A stretch of 52,442 bases of DNA from Rhizobiaceae bacterium CPCC 101076 (GTDB lineage Bacteria > Pseudomonadota > Alphaproteobacteria > Rhizobiales > Methylopilaceae): assembly GCA_003347645.1 (NCBI GenBank), contig QDFX01000020.1, forward strand, positions 1 through 52,442, given 5' to 3'. The notes under the pieces were generated by a model. That model did no database searches, was not told the origin of the DNA, and saw only the letters and a program-made list of their open reading frames with translations. The translations under genes and the position numbers were made by a program. Of the stretch, positions 1-8,548 are shown piece by piece. How positions within the stretch are numbered: the stretch's first letter is position 1; the number at the start of each line of letters is the position of its first letter.

Positions 1-209
1 CGGAACGGGAGAGGCCGATGGACACCCTAGTGACGGGAGTCTAACCCGCCGGGACCACATGCCTTGGGCCTCCGGATCTCGGGGTTCGTTACGCCCCTCC
101 ACCCGGCCACCGCACCCTTTCCCACGATCAGGCCGGTCCGGACCGCCCCTCCTCGGAAAAGAGTGGGGGATGTGTGGCATGAAATAGGAATATTGTCAAG
201 ATTCTTCTT

Positions 210-3200
210 GTGGAGATGCGGCCGTCACCGTTGCTGGTCCAACGCGATCAGTATTTAGCATTGCGGTGCATGAGCGATCGCCTAGTTCGTCAAATCCGCC
301 CGGAGCCATTGAAAGACCAGCCTGCGACGGTGGCTTTCTCCACCTATGATTCCGCCGCCAACATCGTGTTGCTCGCGGATCCCGGAGCAGGGAAGACCTA
401 CACCTTCGAGCAGGCGGCCAGCAGATGCTCCGGTATATTTCTCACGGCACGAAGCTTTTTGAATGTGCCGATTCCTGAGGGCAACTCGCCGCTGTTCATC
501 GATGCATTGGACGAAAAAAGATCTGGCCGGAGAGATCAAGATAGCGTCGATGCCATCGTGCGGAAGCTGTTTTCAGTCGGCAAACGACCCGTTCGAATAT
601 CTTGCCGGACCAGGGACTGGCTCTCGGAAGCTGATTGGTCGGCGTTCGAACCTTTTTTCGGCGACCACGGCGGCGCTGTCATTTTGGAACTTCAGCCCCT
701 CACGTATGAGGAGCAATCTGCGGCATTAGGGATAAGCGGCATCGATGCAGCCCACTTTTTGGAGGAGGCGCGTTCTCGAGGGCTCGAAGATTTCTTGAGT
801 AACCCTCAGAACCTGAAAATGCTTGCAGATGCGGTAAAGTCCGGGAATTGGCCTTCTTCACGGAGAGAACTGTACGATACCTCTACAGCACTCCTTCTAA
901 CCGAACACAATCGGGTTCGCGTCGGCGGCGCCGCAGATAATTATACGCACGCGGAACTTGAGAGAGCAGCCGGTGCGGCTTGCGCCGTTCGCTTGATCAG
1001 CGATGCGGAGGGAATAAGTCTCTTGCCAGCGGGCTCGGGAGACGACTTTCCAAGTTATCTTTCAATAAATTTCGTGGAAGCCGATCTCATGGAGTCGGCG
1101 TTGCTTAGGCGTGTATTTACGTCTGGTCGCTTGCCAGAGACAGTTGAGTACATCCATAGGACCGTAGCGGAATTCGTGGGAGCAAAATGGCTCTCTAATC
1201 TTATCCGCCAAGGGCTACCGCTAGGACGTCTTTTGGCGTTGTTGGGCGTTGAGGCGCGCCCGACGTCGGAGCTTCGGGGCATCTATGCCTGGTTGCCGAC
1301 CTTTCTTCCAGAGCATGCGGAAGACTTTATCTGTGCCGATCCTTACGGAGTGTTGTCCTATGGTGATGCTTCTAGCCTAGGGGTTTCACACAGACACAGA
1401 TTAATCCAAGCTCTGGTTGAATTGTCCGAACAAGATCCGTGGTTTGCATCCCGTGGTTCGGCGCCGGCGGTGGGCGCAATTGCTGGCCCTGACATGACCG
1501 GGACATTTCAGGATATCATTCTCTCAAAAGAGTATAACTTCAGTATAAAGGCGCTCGTACTTGATGCGATAGCGGCGAACGGAAGGCTGTCCGGCCTGCT
1601 GAACGCCTTGCTAGAGGTTTTGCTCGATGAGCGAGCCGCTTATGGGCTGCGGTACCGAGTCGTGGATGCCCTCTCGTCACTGGGAGATGTCGGCCACGAA
1701 GCGCTCAAGAAGAGCTTCGCGAAATTTGGAAAGTCGGCCGATGATATACGCCTTCGCGCCGATACGATGCGGAAAATCTATCGATACCTACAAATAGATG
1801 ACGTCGTAAGTTTAATTCGAGATGCCTTAGCTACATCGGAAGAAGTTGCCGTTGGCACTTTTTGGGTGTTGGCGGGGTCCATTAAGACCGATGACATCCC
1901 GTTGATTCTTGATCGGATCGCTGCAGGACAGAGAAAGAGCTTGACCAGGGCTGAAAGGAGGAATGCTTATGATGTAGCAGGTTTTATCGATCAAATATTA
2001 AAGAGGGTGTTGGAATCATCGGAAGATATTTGTCCAGAAAGACTATGGCGGTGGCTTAATTCTCGAAGAAGTATAAAGGAGCCATATGGCTTGGATCCTG
2101 ATGACTCGTTGAAAGAGGCGCTCCGGAGTCGTCAAGAGATTGTTTCAGCGATGGTTAGGCGTCATCTGCTTGCCGTCGCTCTGGCTGATGGTCATTGGAG
2201 CGTATTCCAGCAAATAAGACAATGCACCTTCGATGTATTGGAGGAGATTAGTCTTCTCGAAATTGCTGCGTCACTGAGCGCAAGCATAAGTCTTTCCGCT
2301 AAGCGAAGAGTATTTTTATACGAAGCAGCATTACAGTTATCCCTTGGCAGTACGCGCATACATCGGGAGATATTTGAAGAACTGTTTGAGCTGCCGCAAC
2401 GCTGGCCAGTCCTGGAAGCCGTCAGGCAGCGAAGCCTCGTCTTGGAGATTCCGTCGTGGAAGATGCGGGAGACCGCGCGCTCAATTGCTGAAGAGGCGAG
2501 GAGCGCATCCAGCCGAGTGCTGAGGATTCAAAATTTCCGAAAAGACATTTCCAAGATAGAGAGTGGAGAACATCTCAACTGGTTGGATTATGTTGGAAAA
2601 GTATATTTCGGATTATTCTCAGATGTGAATAAATCACTTTCCCCCATGGACCGATTAATAAGCCAGTTAGGGGTAGAAAACGCGGAAGCGGCTATAAGAG
2701 GGTTGTTGGCTCTATTGCAATCCAAGCATGTCCCCACGCTTGAACGGGTCTGTGACTTAACGGCCCAGCATAAGATGTTCGAATGGTGGTACGCGCTTTT
2801 AGCAGGCGTTGAGGTATTGTGGGAAGAAGGAGGGGACGTCGGAGCGCTCCCTGGCGAGACGCTCACAGCGCTTTTGGCGATGGAACTGTATATTCCGGTA
2901 CTTGAAAGTGACGAGGGCGTATCTAGGCGCCGAGTTCCCTGCTGGAAGTCGCATCTGATGGTCGCGCGAGCAGATATTGCCTTCGAAGCATACGCGGGGA
3001 TGGTGAGGGCTCGACTCAAGCACAGCACTGAATCGGTGGATGGCCTTCACGACATACTCACTCGTCCGGAATTCAAAAAGTTCAGAAAGGATTTCGTTCT
3101 TGAATTGGTTCGAAATTGGCAGCGTATGCCGAGTTACTATGTGGATAGGCTTACGAGGTTCATCCTTCGGCGTTCTGCAATGCATGCGGAATTCATTGAT

Positions 3201-4292
3201 ATTGTTTCTGATGCACTCAAGTGCAAAGAGTTCAAATATAAGGCGCTATGGCTGGTAGCAGCTTATCTGATCGATGAACAAAGATTCCAGCGCAAACTTC
3301 GTTCTTACGCTAGGAAGAATAAGGACAGTGTCTGGGCATTGAGAGACGCCGTTCGCGATAGCGAAGAGGGGGGTCTAATCGAGTTGAGTGTCAGGCAGCT
3401 TGAGCTATTGATCAGCTTGTCGGCGGCTCACTATCCGAGTTGTGGCTATCCGACCGGAGGGTGGTCTGGTGATCAAAATGATTGGGATGCGGCCGAGTTC
3501 GTTCGGAGCCTGATATCAAGACTGTCGACCAACTCGGGAAGAGAAGCCGCAGATGCATTGAGTAGGTTGGCCGTCAATCCCGCCTACTCGTCGTACGTTG
3601 ATTACTTGAAGCATGCCCTATCGAATCAACGAGATCGCACTCGAGAGGCTCAATATAAGAAGCCGAATTGGATGCAAGCAATAAGTACTCTTAAGAATGA
3701 GGCGCCAGCCAATATAGTCGACTTGCAGGCGCTCATTGTTGCACATTTGAGGGATATCGGAGCCGAAATAACGGCTGGCAACACAGACCTTTATAAGCGC
3801 TTCTGGAACGAAGATTCCTATGGAAGGGTGACGTCGCCCAAAAGCGAGGAGAGCTGTCGTGATGTATTAGTCGACCTTGTTCGCGCAAAAGTGGGGCATT
3901 TCGGAATCGACGTCGAACCGGAAGGGCACATGGCCCGAGACCGTCGCGCTGACATGACGGCGGCTCGATCGGGAAACAAGGTCGTGGTGGAATTGAAGAG
4001 GCATTATCACGCGGATGTCTGGAGTGCGGCTTCCACGCAGTTGGATCGGTTTTACGCGAGAGATCCTGAAGCCGGAGGCTATGGGGTTTTCGGCGTGTTC
4101 TGGTTCGGTGAAAATCGCCCTAAATCTCCTCCTGCGCGAGTAGGTGCAGGCAAACCGACCTCCGCTGGGCAGATGGAAGCCATGCTTCGCGATAGCCTAC
4201 CGATCTCTGCAAAGCAAAGGATCGATATAGTAGTCGTGGACGTGTCTGGGATAGAGCCGCCAGTGACCGTCTCTAATGAGGCGGCCTACTAA
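210..4292 (+). CDS. NACHT/STAND-like NTPase with C-terminal PD-(D/E)XK nuclease; candidate anti-phage defence protein
   Basis: A 1360-residue protein. Seen: Walker A ADPGAGKT (residues 56-63, K62), Walker B PLFIDALDE (94-102) and an arginine motif SCRTRDW (131-137), the layout of NACHT-type signalling NTPases. A long helical middle resembling HEAT/TPR solenoids (about 350-1200) follows. The C-terminus has D1248, then E1261-L-K1263 inside VVVELKRHY, then Q1277 and Y1282, which matches the PD-(D/E)XK nuclease core with a Q..Y element. Known: related bacterial STAND proteins usually put the effector first; here the nuclease is last. Inferred role: sense phage in the helical part and cut nucleic acid. 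The start is GTG at 210; an in-frame ATG at 270 (MSDRLVRQ) is an alternative. The gene has visibly lower GC and more A/T-ending codons than its neighbours, a sign of transfer. No partner gene is visible. Confidence 0.85.
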   Translation: MEMRPSPLLVQRDQYLALRCMSDRLVRQIRPEPLKDQPATVAFSTYDSAANIVLLADPGAGKTYTFEQAASRCSGIFLTARSFLNVPIPEGNSPLFIDALDEKRSGRRDQDSVDAIVRKLFSVGKRPVRISCRTRDWLSEADWSAFEPFFGDHGGAVILELQPLTYEEQSAALGISGIDAAHFLEEARSRGLEDFLSNPQNLKMLADAVKSGNWPSSRRELYDTSTALLLTEHNRVRVGGAADNYTHAELERAAGAACAVRLISDAEGISLLPAGSGDDFPSYLSINFVEADLMESALLRRVFTSGRLPETVEYIHRTVAEFVGAKWLSNLIRQGLPLGRLLALLGVEARPTSELRGIYAWLPTFLPEHAEDFICADPYGVLSYGDASSLGVSHRHRLIQALVELSEQDPWFASRGSAPAVGAIAGPDMTGTFQDIILSKEYNFSIKALVLDAIAANGRLSGLLNALLEVLLDERAAYGLRYRVVDALSSLGDVGHEALKKSFAKFGKSADDIRLRADTMRKIYRYLQIDDVVSLIRDALATSEEVAVGTFWVLAGSIKTDDIPLILDRIAAGQRKSLTRAERRNAYDVAGFIDQILKRVLESSEDICPERLWRWLNSRRSIKEPYGLDPDDSLKEALRSRQEIVSAMVRRHLLAVALADGHWSVFQQIRQCTFDVLEEISLLEIAASLSASISLSAKRRVFLYEAALQLSLGSTRIHREIFEELFELPQRWPVLEAVRQRSLVLEIPSWKMRETARSIAEEARSASSRVLRIQNFRKDISKIESGEHLNWLDYVGKVYFGLFSDVNKSLSPMDRLISQLGVENAEAAIRGLLALLQSKHVPTLERVCDLTAQHKMFEWWYALLAGVEVLWEEGGDVGALPGETLTALLAMELYIPVLESDEGVSRRRVPCWKSHLMVARADIAFEAYAGMVRARLKHSTESVDGLHDILTRPEFKKFRKDFVLELVRNWQRMPSYYVDRLTRFILRRSAMHAEFIDIVSDALKCKEFKYKALWLVAAYLIDEQRFQRKLRSYARKNKDSVWALRDAVRDSEEGGLIELSVRQLELLISLSAAHYPSCGYPTGGWSGDQNDWDAAEFVRSLISRLSTNSGREAADALSRLAVNPAYSSYVDYLKHALSNQRDRTREAQYKKPNWMQAISTLKNEAPANIVDLQALIVAHLRDIGAEITAGNTDLYKRFWNEDSYGRVTSPKSEESCRDVLVDLVRAKVGHFGIDVEPEGHMARDRRADMTAARSGNKVVVELKRHYHADVWSAASTQLDRFYARDPEAGGYGVFGVFWFGENRPKSPPARVGAGKPTSAGQMEAMLRDSLPISAKQRIDIVVVDVSGIEPPVTVSNEAAY

Positions 4293-4324
4293 CTAACAGC
4301 GGGATCGGTGTGGGGTCGCTAGTG

Positions 4325-4429
4325 CCGCTCAGCGCTTGATTGTTGCTCCGCTCCCGCACGCTCAGGTCCTTCCAGCAGTTTCCTCAACTGGTGTTGCAGC
4401 CCGCCCGCGGGATTTTCCAGATGCTCCGG
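4325..4429 (-). pseudogene. Relic of a small conserved protein (third copy of the 4492/5856 family)
   Basis: Read on the minus strand this stretch gives ENPAGGLQHQLRKLLEG and then PERAGAEQQSS. It aligns with the C-terminal half of the intact protein at 5856-6050 (ENSSGELQYRLRKLPEGPER). A stop codon lies just upstream in frame and no N-terminal half is present. It sits directly behind the NTPase-nuclease gene, so the flank is degraded chromosomal DNA. Confidence 0.5.
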
Positions 4430-4491
4430 TCAGCAGTAACTGGATCCCCCCACGCCCTTGTCTTTCGACCAAAAATTGCCATCTATAGGGG

Positions 4492-4746
4492 ATGCAACAT
4501 AAACACGAATTTTCCCCGGGGGACACGGTCGAGTGGACCAAGGCGCCGTTCAACGTGCAGCGCGGCCTCTACGAAGTGGTTCGCCAGATGCCGGAAGGGC
4601 ATGACGGCGAGCTGCAATATCGCATCAAGAGCAAATCCGAACTGACCGAGCGCGTCGTCAGCGAGACGCAGATCTGCTCGCGGCCGACCAATGGCGCCAC
4701 GTCGCGGCGCGACGCGATGTTCTCTCCGGACGGCGGCAAGAGATGA
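4492..4746 (+). CDS. Small conserved protein, ELQYR family
   Basis: 84 residues, no signal peptide, function unknown. The core FSPGDTVEW...YEVVRQMPEG...ELQYRIKSK...ERVVSETQ looks like a small beta-barrel (KOW/SH3-like) fold and is homologous to the 64-residue protein encoded at 5856-6050. The C-terminal 20 residues are an extension absent from that copy. Its stop overlaps the start of the next gene by four bases (ATGA), so the two are probably translationally coupled. Proteins of this kind are common in Hyphomicrobiales. Confidence 0.7.
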   Translation: MQHKHEFSPGDTVEWTKAPFNVQRGLYEVVRQMPEGHDGELQYRIKSKSELTERVVSETQICSRPTNGATSRRDAMFSPDGGKR

Positions 4747-5042
4747 TCGGCGTGTCGTCCCCGGCCGGTTACAGGTTCGCGGGCGACAACGACAATATCG
4801 ACCATCCGACCATGCGCTCGTCGTCCTATGAAGGCGGCGGCTTCGAACAGCTGTTCGCCGTCGAGCCGGCGGGATTGCGAGGCCTGAACCGGCTGGTGAG
4901 CAAGCTCAACGTCCTGGTCGGGACCGGCGGGATTTCCGACTTCCAGCTCGGCCGCTGGCGCGACGAGCGGCACCATATCCACGGCGTCCTGTTTCCGAGC
5001 GCGATCGAGCTCGAACTCGCACGGCTTTCGCTCTCGCTCTGA
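4743..5042 (+). CDS. Hypothetical protein
   Basis: 99 residues, family not recognised. The ATG overlaps the stop of the upstream gene (ATGA). Codons are strongly G/C-ending, as in neighbouring true genes. No signal peptide, membrane segment or known motif is visible. The C-terminal half (FQLGRWRDERHHIHGVLFP...) is charged and soluble-looking. A longer antisense frame (4569-5324) was judged a shadow. Confidence 0.55.
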   Translation: MIGVSSPAGYRFAGDNDNIDHPTMRSSSYEGGGFEQLFAVEPAGLRGLNRLVSKLNVLVGTGGISDFQLGRWRDERHHIHGVLFPSAIELELARLSLSL

Positions 5043-5078
5043 CGCGCGGGCGCGTTTCTCTTTGTTCAGGAGGTACCC

Positions 5079-5309
5079 ATGGCATACATCGTCACCCGGA
5101 TGGAGGTCGAAGGACCGTCCGTCATCGCCATTTCCTCCACCGTCAGCCGCTACGATTCGCTCTGGCAGGCGCAGAACCACGCCGAGCTTCTGGCGCGGAG
5201 CCATTCGACCTTCAAATTCGACCAGGAGCGCGCCTGCTGGCAGGGGCACGACCGCGACGGGCGGACGTTCCGATACATGGCCGACCGTCCTGTCATCCGG
5301 CGCACCTAA
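5079..5309 (+). CDS. Hypothetical small protein
   Basis: 76 residues beginning MAYIVTRMEVEG. The start is fixed by a strong ribosome site, AGGAGG, six bases before the ATG. A mixed alpha/beta, soluble protein with no recognised domain. It lies 36 bases behind the gene at 4743 in the same direction, so the set 4492-5309 may be one transcript. Confidence 0.65.
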   Translation: MAYIVTRMEVEGPSVIAISSTVSRYDSLWQAQNHAELLARSHSTFKFDQERACWQGHDRDGRTFRYMADRPVIRRT

Positions 5310-5367
5310 GGTGGATGACCTCACAGGCTCTCGCGCTGCGACGGCAATCTCGACGGAGTCGCGGGGA

Positions 5368-5613
5368 ATGGACTTTCAGCAGCCGGCCGGGCTCTACACG
5401 CGACGGAAATCGACGTCGATGGGGCGGCCGCCGTCCTATCGGCGGTTCCCGAGCCTGGCGATGGCGGTGCGCCACGCGGTCGAGGAGCAACGCGATTTGC
5501 TGATTCGCTGCACGATCGAATGCGGCGAGCTCTCGCTCGACCACCGGCAGATCCTGGATATCTATGAGAGCGATGCCGGGCGCACGGCGATCGCGGCTAT
5601 CCGCGAGGAATGA
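5368..5613 (+). CDS. Conserved small hypothetical protein
   Basis: 81 residues starting MDFQQPAGLYTRR. The pattern LYTRR...YRRFPSLAMAVRHAVEE followed by a short helical tail resembles a family of tiny proteins common in Bradyrhizobium and relatives, with no assigned function. The frame is open further upstream (to 5062), but that part overlaps the gene at 5079, so the internal ATG was chosen. No clear Shine-Dalgarno is present. Confidence 0.55.
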   Translation: MDFQQPAGLYTRRKSTSMGRPPSYRRFPSLAMAVRHAVEEQRDLLIRCTIECGELSLDHRQILDIYESDAGRTAIAAIREE

Positions 5614-5639
5614 CGGGCCGCGAGGAATGACGCGGAGGC

Positions 5640-5672
5640 GGGCAAAAAGAAGCCCGCCTGGGAGCGGGCTCT
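5640..5672 (-). terminator. Rho-independent terminator, minus strand
   Basis: Perfect 7-bp stem AGCCCGC/GCGGGCT (5651-5657 and 5664-5670) with a 6-base loop. On the minus strand it is followed by TCTTTTTG. It ends the candidate small RNA and any read-through from the gene at 5856, and may also help stop plus-strand transcription from 5613. Confidence 0.65.
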
Positions 5673-5810
5673 TCTCGACGGGTCACCGCGCCGGTTACTG
5701 GCCGGGAACGGAAGGCGCCATCAGAGCAACCAGGAGATCGGGTCGAGAGGTTCCCATACTCGACCGACCGTCGACCGGTCGCAGCACTGCCGCTGTCGGA
5801 GACAGTGTCC
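5643..5810 (-). ncRNA. Candidate general-stress small RNA
   Basis: Inferred from signals rather than homology. An EcfG-type promoter (5817-5841, minus strand) points into a gene-free stretch that ends at a rho-independent terminator with a T-run on the minus strand (5640-5672). The predicted transcript is about 165 bases and contains short hairpins, for example CTGTC-gga-GACAG and GACCG-gtcga-CGGTC. It starts just behind the stop codon of the small gene at 5856, so it could also be a processed 3' UTR. The open frame across it (5597-5818) has no plausible start or family. Confidence 0.4.
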
Positions 5811-5816
5811 GAGTTC

Positions 5817-5841
5817 AACGGGGCGCCGGGACTTCCGTTCC
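5817..5841 (-). promoter_or_regulatory. EcfG-type stress promoter for the candidate small RNA
   Basis: On the minus strand: GGAAC, 16 bases, CGTT, a full match to the alphaproteobacterial general-stress consensus. It lies between the stop codon of the gene at 5856 and the gene-free stretch. Confidence 0.5.
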
Positions 5842-5855
5842 GGCATGGAATCCGT

Positions 5856-6050
5856 TCAGAGCGCCTCGGTGGTCAGCTGGTGCTCGCGCACCACGCGCTC
5901 GGGCCCTTCGGGCAGCTTGCGCAGGCGGTATTGCAGCTCGCCCGAGGAATTTTCCGGCAATAGGCGAGTGATTTCATAGCGTCCGGTCGCGTTCTGCGAG
6001 CCTGCTTCGCCGGTGAAAAGCACGGATTGTCCAATGGAATATTTATGCAT
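5856..6050 (-). CDS. Small conserved protein, ELQYR family
   Basis: 64 residues, MHKYSIGQSVLFTGEAG... with the core YEITRLLPEN...ELQYRLRKLPEGPERVVREHQL, homologous to the protein at 4492-4746 in opposite orientation. It is the shortest and probably ancestral form, looks like a small beta-rich cytoplasmic protein, and has no known function. Upstream sequence lacks a strong Shine-Dalgarno; the ATG at 6050 is the first in frame before the conserved part. Confidence 0.7.
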   Translation of the reverse strand: MHKYSIGQSVLFTGEAGSQNATGRYEITRLLPENSSGELQYRLRKLPEGPERVVREHQLTTEAL

Positions 6051-6316
6051 TTTTCAGAACTACCACGAAAATAAAATCGGCGCATCCCTTTGAATTTCGA
6101 GCGAACGAGTCCATATTACGAAAGCGCAGCACGCATTTCCGGCTCAATCGAACCGAATAAAACCGGTGGGGAAAATCTTTCCTCGCCTGGTTGTGCTGGG
6201 CCGACACTTTTGGTTTGCCTTGTCCGTACGCGCCTATCGGTGGTGTGCATCAAGTCACGTCCCGAATGTTCGTAAGTTAGGCAGCGCGCAAATGCGCGTA
6301 ATACGGAGGCCATCAC

Positions 6317-6523
6317 ATGGCTCAGACAGGTATCGTCAAGTTCTACAACTCGCAGAAGGGCTTCGGATTCATCCAGCCCGAGAGCGGCGGCCCGGACGTG
6401 TTCGTCCACGCAACCGCGCTCGAGCAGGCTGGCATCTACACGCTCAGCGAAGGCCAGAAGGTTTCGTTCGAGGTCGTCAGCGACCGCGGCAAGACCAAGG
6501 CTGCGAGCCTGCAGACCGCCTGA
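6317..6523 (+). CDS. cspA: Cold-shock protein (CspA family)
   Basis: 68 residues, single cold-shock domain. RNP1 KGFGFI (14-19) and RNP2 VFVH (28-31) are intact, so it should bind single-stranded RNA/DNA as an RNA chaperone. Length and sequence are typical of alphaproteobacterial Csp. Ribosome site GGAGG six bases before the ATG. A terminator follows directly. A second csp gene is at 46406-46615. Confidence 0.95.
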   Translation: MAQTGIVKFYNSQKGFGFIQPESGGPDVFVHATALEQAGIYTLSEGQKVSFEVVSDRGKTKAASLQTA

Positions 6524-6530
6524 CGAAACG

Positions 6531-6557
6531 AAGGCCCGGCTTTGCCCGGGCCTTTTT
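6531..6557 (+). terminator. Rho-independent terminator of cspA
   Basis: Stem GGCCCGG/CCGGGCC (6533-6539 and 6546-6552), six-base loop, then TTTTT. It lies eight bases after the csp stop codon. Confidence 0.85.
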
Positions 6558-6571
6558 GCTTGCCGAGCGGG

Positions 6572-6754
6572 GTGAATGAGCTGACCGAGAAAAAGAGCCT
6601 TCAGGACCAGGCCGACTTCTTCCGGGAGCAGGGCAAGTCCGGCTCTCCCGAGCACCGCTCGCTGATGAACAACCTCGCCGAGTCGTATGAGCTCGACGCG
6701 CGCAAGAAGGCGGCTACCGAGCCGCCGCCGCCGTTGAAGCCGGAGGATGAGTAA
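6572..6754 (+). CDS. Hypothetical small charged protein
   Basis: 60 residues from GTG at 6572 (MNELTEKKSLQDQADFF). A further upstream TTG at 6542 would start inside the csp terminator and is unlikely. Highly charged, helical, with a proline run and acidic tail (PPPPLKPEDE). Its TAA stop overlaps the next ATG (TAATG), so the two proteins are coupled. Family not recognised. Confidence 0.6.
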   Translation: MNELTEKKSLQDQADFFREQGKSGSPEHRSLMNNLAESYELDARKKAATEPPPPLKPEDE

Positions 6755-6963
6755 TGGCCTCTGAGGTCACCGAGGAACGCAAGAAATTGCGCCAGCAGCA
6801 GTCCCAGGACGGCGTGAAGGCGATGGCCGAGTATCACGACGAGCGCGTGCAGATGGCCAAGCGTACCGAAAAGCTGCGCGCCATGCGGCTCGCCAAGGAA
6901 GCCGAGGAGGCCGCGAACGCCGCGCCGCCGGCTCCGAAGAAGAAATCCGCCAAGAAGGCCTGA
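6754..6963 (+). CDS. Hypothetical small basic protein
   Basis: 69 residues, helical, ending in a lysine/alanine-rich tail (PKKKSAKKA) like that of nucleoid-associated or other nucleic-acid-binding proteins. The start overlaps the stop of the preceding gene by one base (TAATG). Similar small proteins occur in Hyphomicrobiales without assigned function; DNA or RNA binding is only a guess from composition. Confidence 0.65.
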   Translation: MASEVTEERKKLRQQQSQDGVKAMAEYHDERVQMAKRTEKLRAMRLAKEAEEAANAAPPAPKKKSAKKA

Positions 6964-7040
6964 TGCGCGGTACCTGACGCGCGGTACTGGCGCGGCCGGT
7001 GCTCCTCCCCACATAAGACTGCGGGGCAAGAGGAGCATGC

Positions 7041-8534
7041 ATGGCCTTTTCCGCATTCCGGTCCGCCGTCGCGGGCGCATTCGCCCTTGTGCTTGCCGTG
7101 TCGCCCGCCTACGCGCAGGAGCGGCCCGACAGTTCCGGACCGGGACGGGAGGGCGTTCTCGCGCTCCTGCCGGCCGATAGTACGACCGAGCACAGGCTCG
7201 ACCTTCCCACCGGCGCGCTGGCCTATACCGCGACCGCCGGCACTTTCTCCCTGTTCGACCAGAGCGGCGAACGCTCCGCCGCGATCACCTACACCGCCTA
7301 TGTGCTGAAGGGCGCGGACGCCGGTTCGCGGCCCGTGACCTTCGTGTTCAATGGCGGGCCGGGAGCATCCTCGGCCTATCTGCATCTCGGCGTGGTCGGG
7401 CCGAAGGTCGTCGACTTCTCGCAGCCGTCCGATGCCGCGACCGCGCGGCTGCACGACAATCCCGATACCTGGCTCACATTCACCGACCTCGTTCTGATCG
7501 ACCCGGTCGGCGCCGGCTGGAGCCGCGCGGCCAAGGCCGACAAGGCCTCCGATTTCTGGAGCATCGGGGCGGACGCCTCGTCGATCGCCAAGGTGATTTC
7601 GCTCTATGTGGCCAAGAACAGCCGCGGCGCCTCGCCGAAATATCTGCTCGGCGAGAGCTATGGCGGCTTCCGCAGCGTGAAGGTGGCCAAGGCGCTGCAG
7701 GAGGACCAGGGCATTCTGGTCTCCGGCATCACCATGCTGTCGCCATTCCTGGAGGGGCGGCTGATGTTCGGCACCGACCGTTTCGCGCTGCAGGCGGCGC
7801 TGCAATTGCCGTCGCTGGCGGCGGCGGAGATGGATCGGACGAAGACATTCTCGCCGGAGAGACTGGCGGAGGCGGAGCGCTTCGCGCTCGGCGACTACCT
7901 TTCGACACTGGCCGGCAAGCCGCCGGAGGGTGGAGCGGGCCGCGCCTTCTTCGAGAAGGTCTCGGCGCTGACCGGCGTGCCCTACGAGGTGGTGGAGCGG
8001 ACGCGCGGCTTCGTCGGCGACGAATTCCGCAAGCGCGCGAAGGAAGGGGCGATCACGAGCGCCTACGATGCCGCTTTCGCGACGCCGGACCCGTTCCCGG
8101 AGGACGCGGATGAGACCGGCTCGGACCCCGTGCTCGACGGCTTCACCCAGGCGCTCGGCGGCCTCGCCGTCGGCTATATGCGCGACGAACTGGGCTTCAA
8201 GACCGACATGACCTTCAACCTGCTCAACCGCGAAGTGGCGGGAAAATGGGAATGGGGGCGGGGCGGGATGGGCGCGGCCAGCGCGGACCACGATTTCCGG
8301 GAACTCCTGGCGCTCAATCCGAAGCTGACGGTGCTCGTGGCGCACGGGCATAGCGATGCCGTGACCCCGTATGCGGTGAGCCGGTACGTGCTCGACCATC
8401 TGCCGGCGAAGGGACTGGCGGAGCGGACCGAGCTCCGGACCTACAAGGGCGGCCACATGTTCTATTTCGACCCGGCGGCGAGGGCGGCGTTTGCGACCGA
8501 CGCCGGGGATTTCTACCGCAAGGCAGGACTTTGA
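7041..8534 (+). CDS. Secreted S10 family serine carboxypeptidase
   Basis: 497 residues. Signal peptide 1-26 (cleavage after AYA) sends it to the periplasm. The oxyanion region FNGGPGASS (103-111), nucleophile S206 in GESYGG, D439 in HGHSD and H472 in KGGH form the catalytic triad of peptidase family S10, which removes C-terminal residues from peptides. Length is normal for bacterial members. GAGGAG lies six bases before the ATG. It ends 14 bases before the tautomerase gene, so they may share a transcript. Confidence 0.9.
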   Translation: MAFSAFRSAVAGAFALVLAVSPAYAQERPDSSGPGREGVLALLPADSTTEHRLDLPTGALAYTATAGTFSLFDQSGERSAAITYTAYVLKGADAGSRPVTFVFNGGPGASSAYLHLGVVGPKVVDFSQPSDAATARLHDNPDTWLTFTDLVLIDPVGAGWSRAAKADKASDFWSIGADASSIAKVISLYVAKNSRGASPKYLLGESYGGFRSVKVAKALQEDQGILVSGITMLSPFLEGRLMFGTDRFALQAALQLPSLAAAEMDRTKTFSPERLAEAERFALGDYLSTLAGKPPEGGAGRAFFEKVSALTGVPYEVVERTRGFVGDEFRKRAKEGAITSAYDAAFATPDPFPEDADETGSDPVLDGFTQALGGLAVGYMRDELGFKTDMTFNLLNREVAGKWEWGRGGMGAASADHDFRELLALNPKLTVLVAHGHSDAVTPYAVSRYVLDHLPAKGLAERTELRTYKGGHMFYFDPAARAAFATDAGDFYRKAGL

Positions 8535-8548
8535 AGGAGTGAGCGAGG

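Noticed and set aside
1-209. Possible end of an upstream gene
   Set aside because: Frames are interrupted or lack recognisable protein features; left unannotated.
4569-5324. 251-residue minus-strand frame
   Set aside because: Runs antisense to three small plus-strand genes with better starts and family support.
6834-8456. 540-residue minus-strand frame
   Set aside because: Antisense to the S10 peptidase gene, which has a complete catalytic triad and signal peptide.
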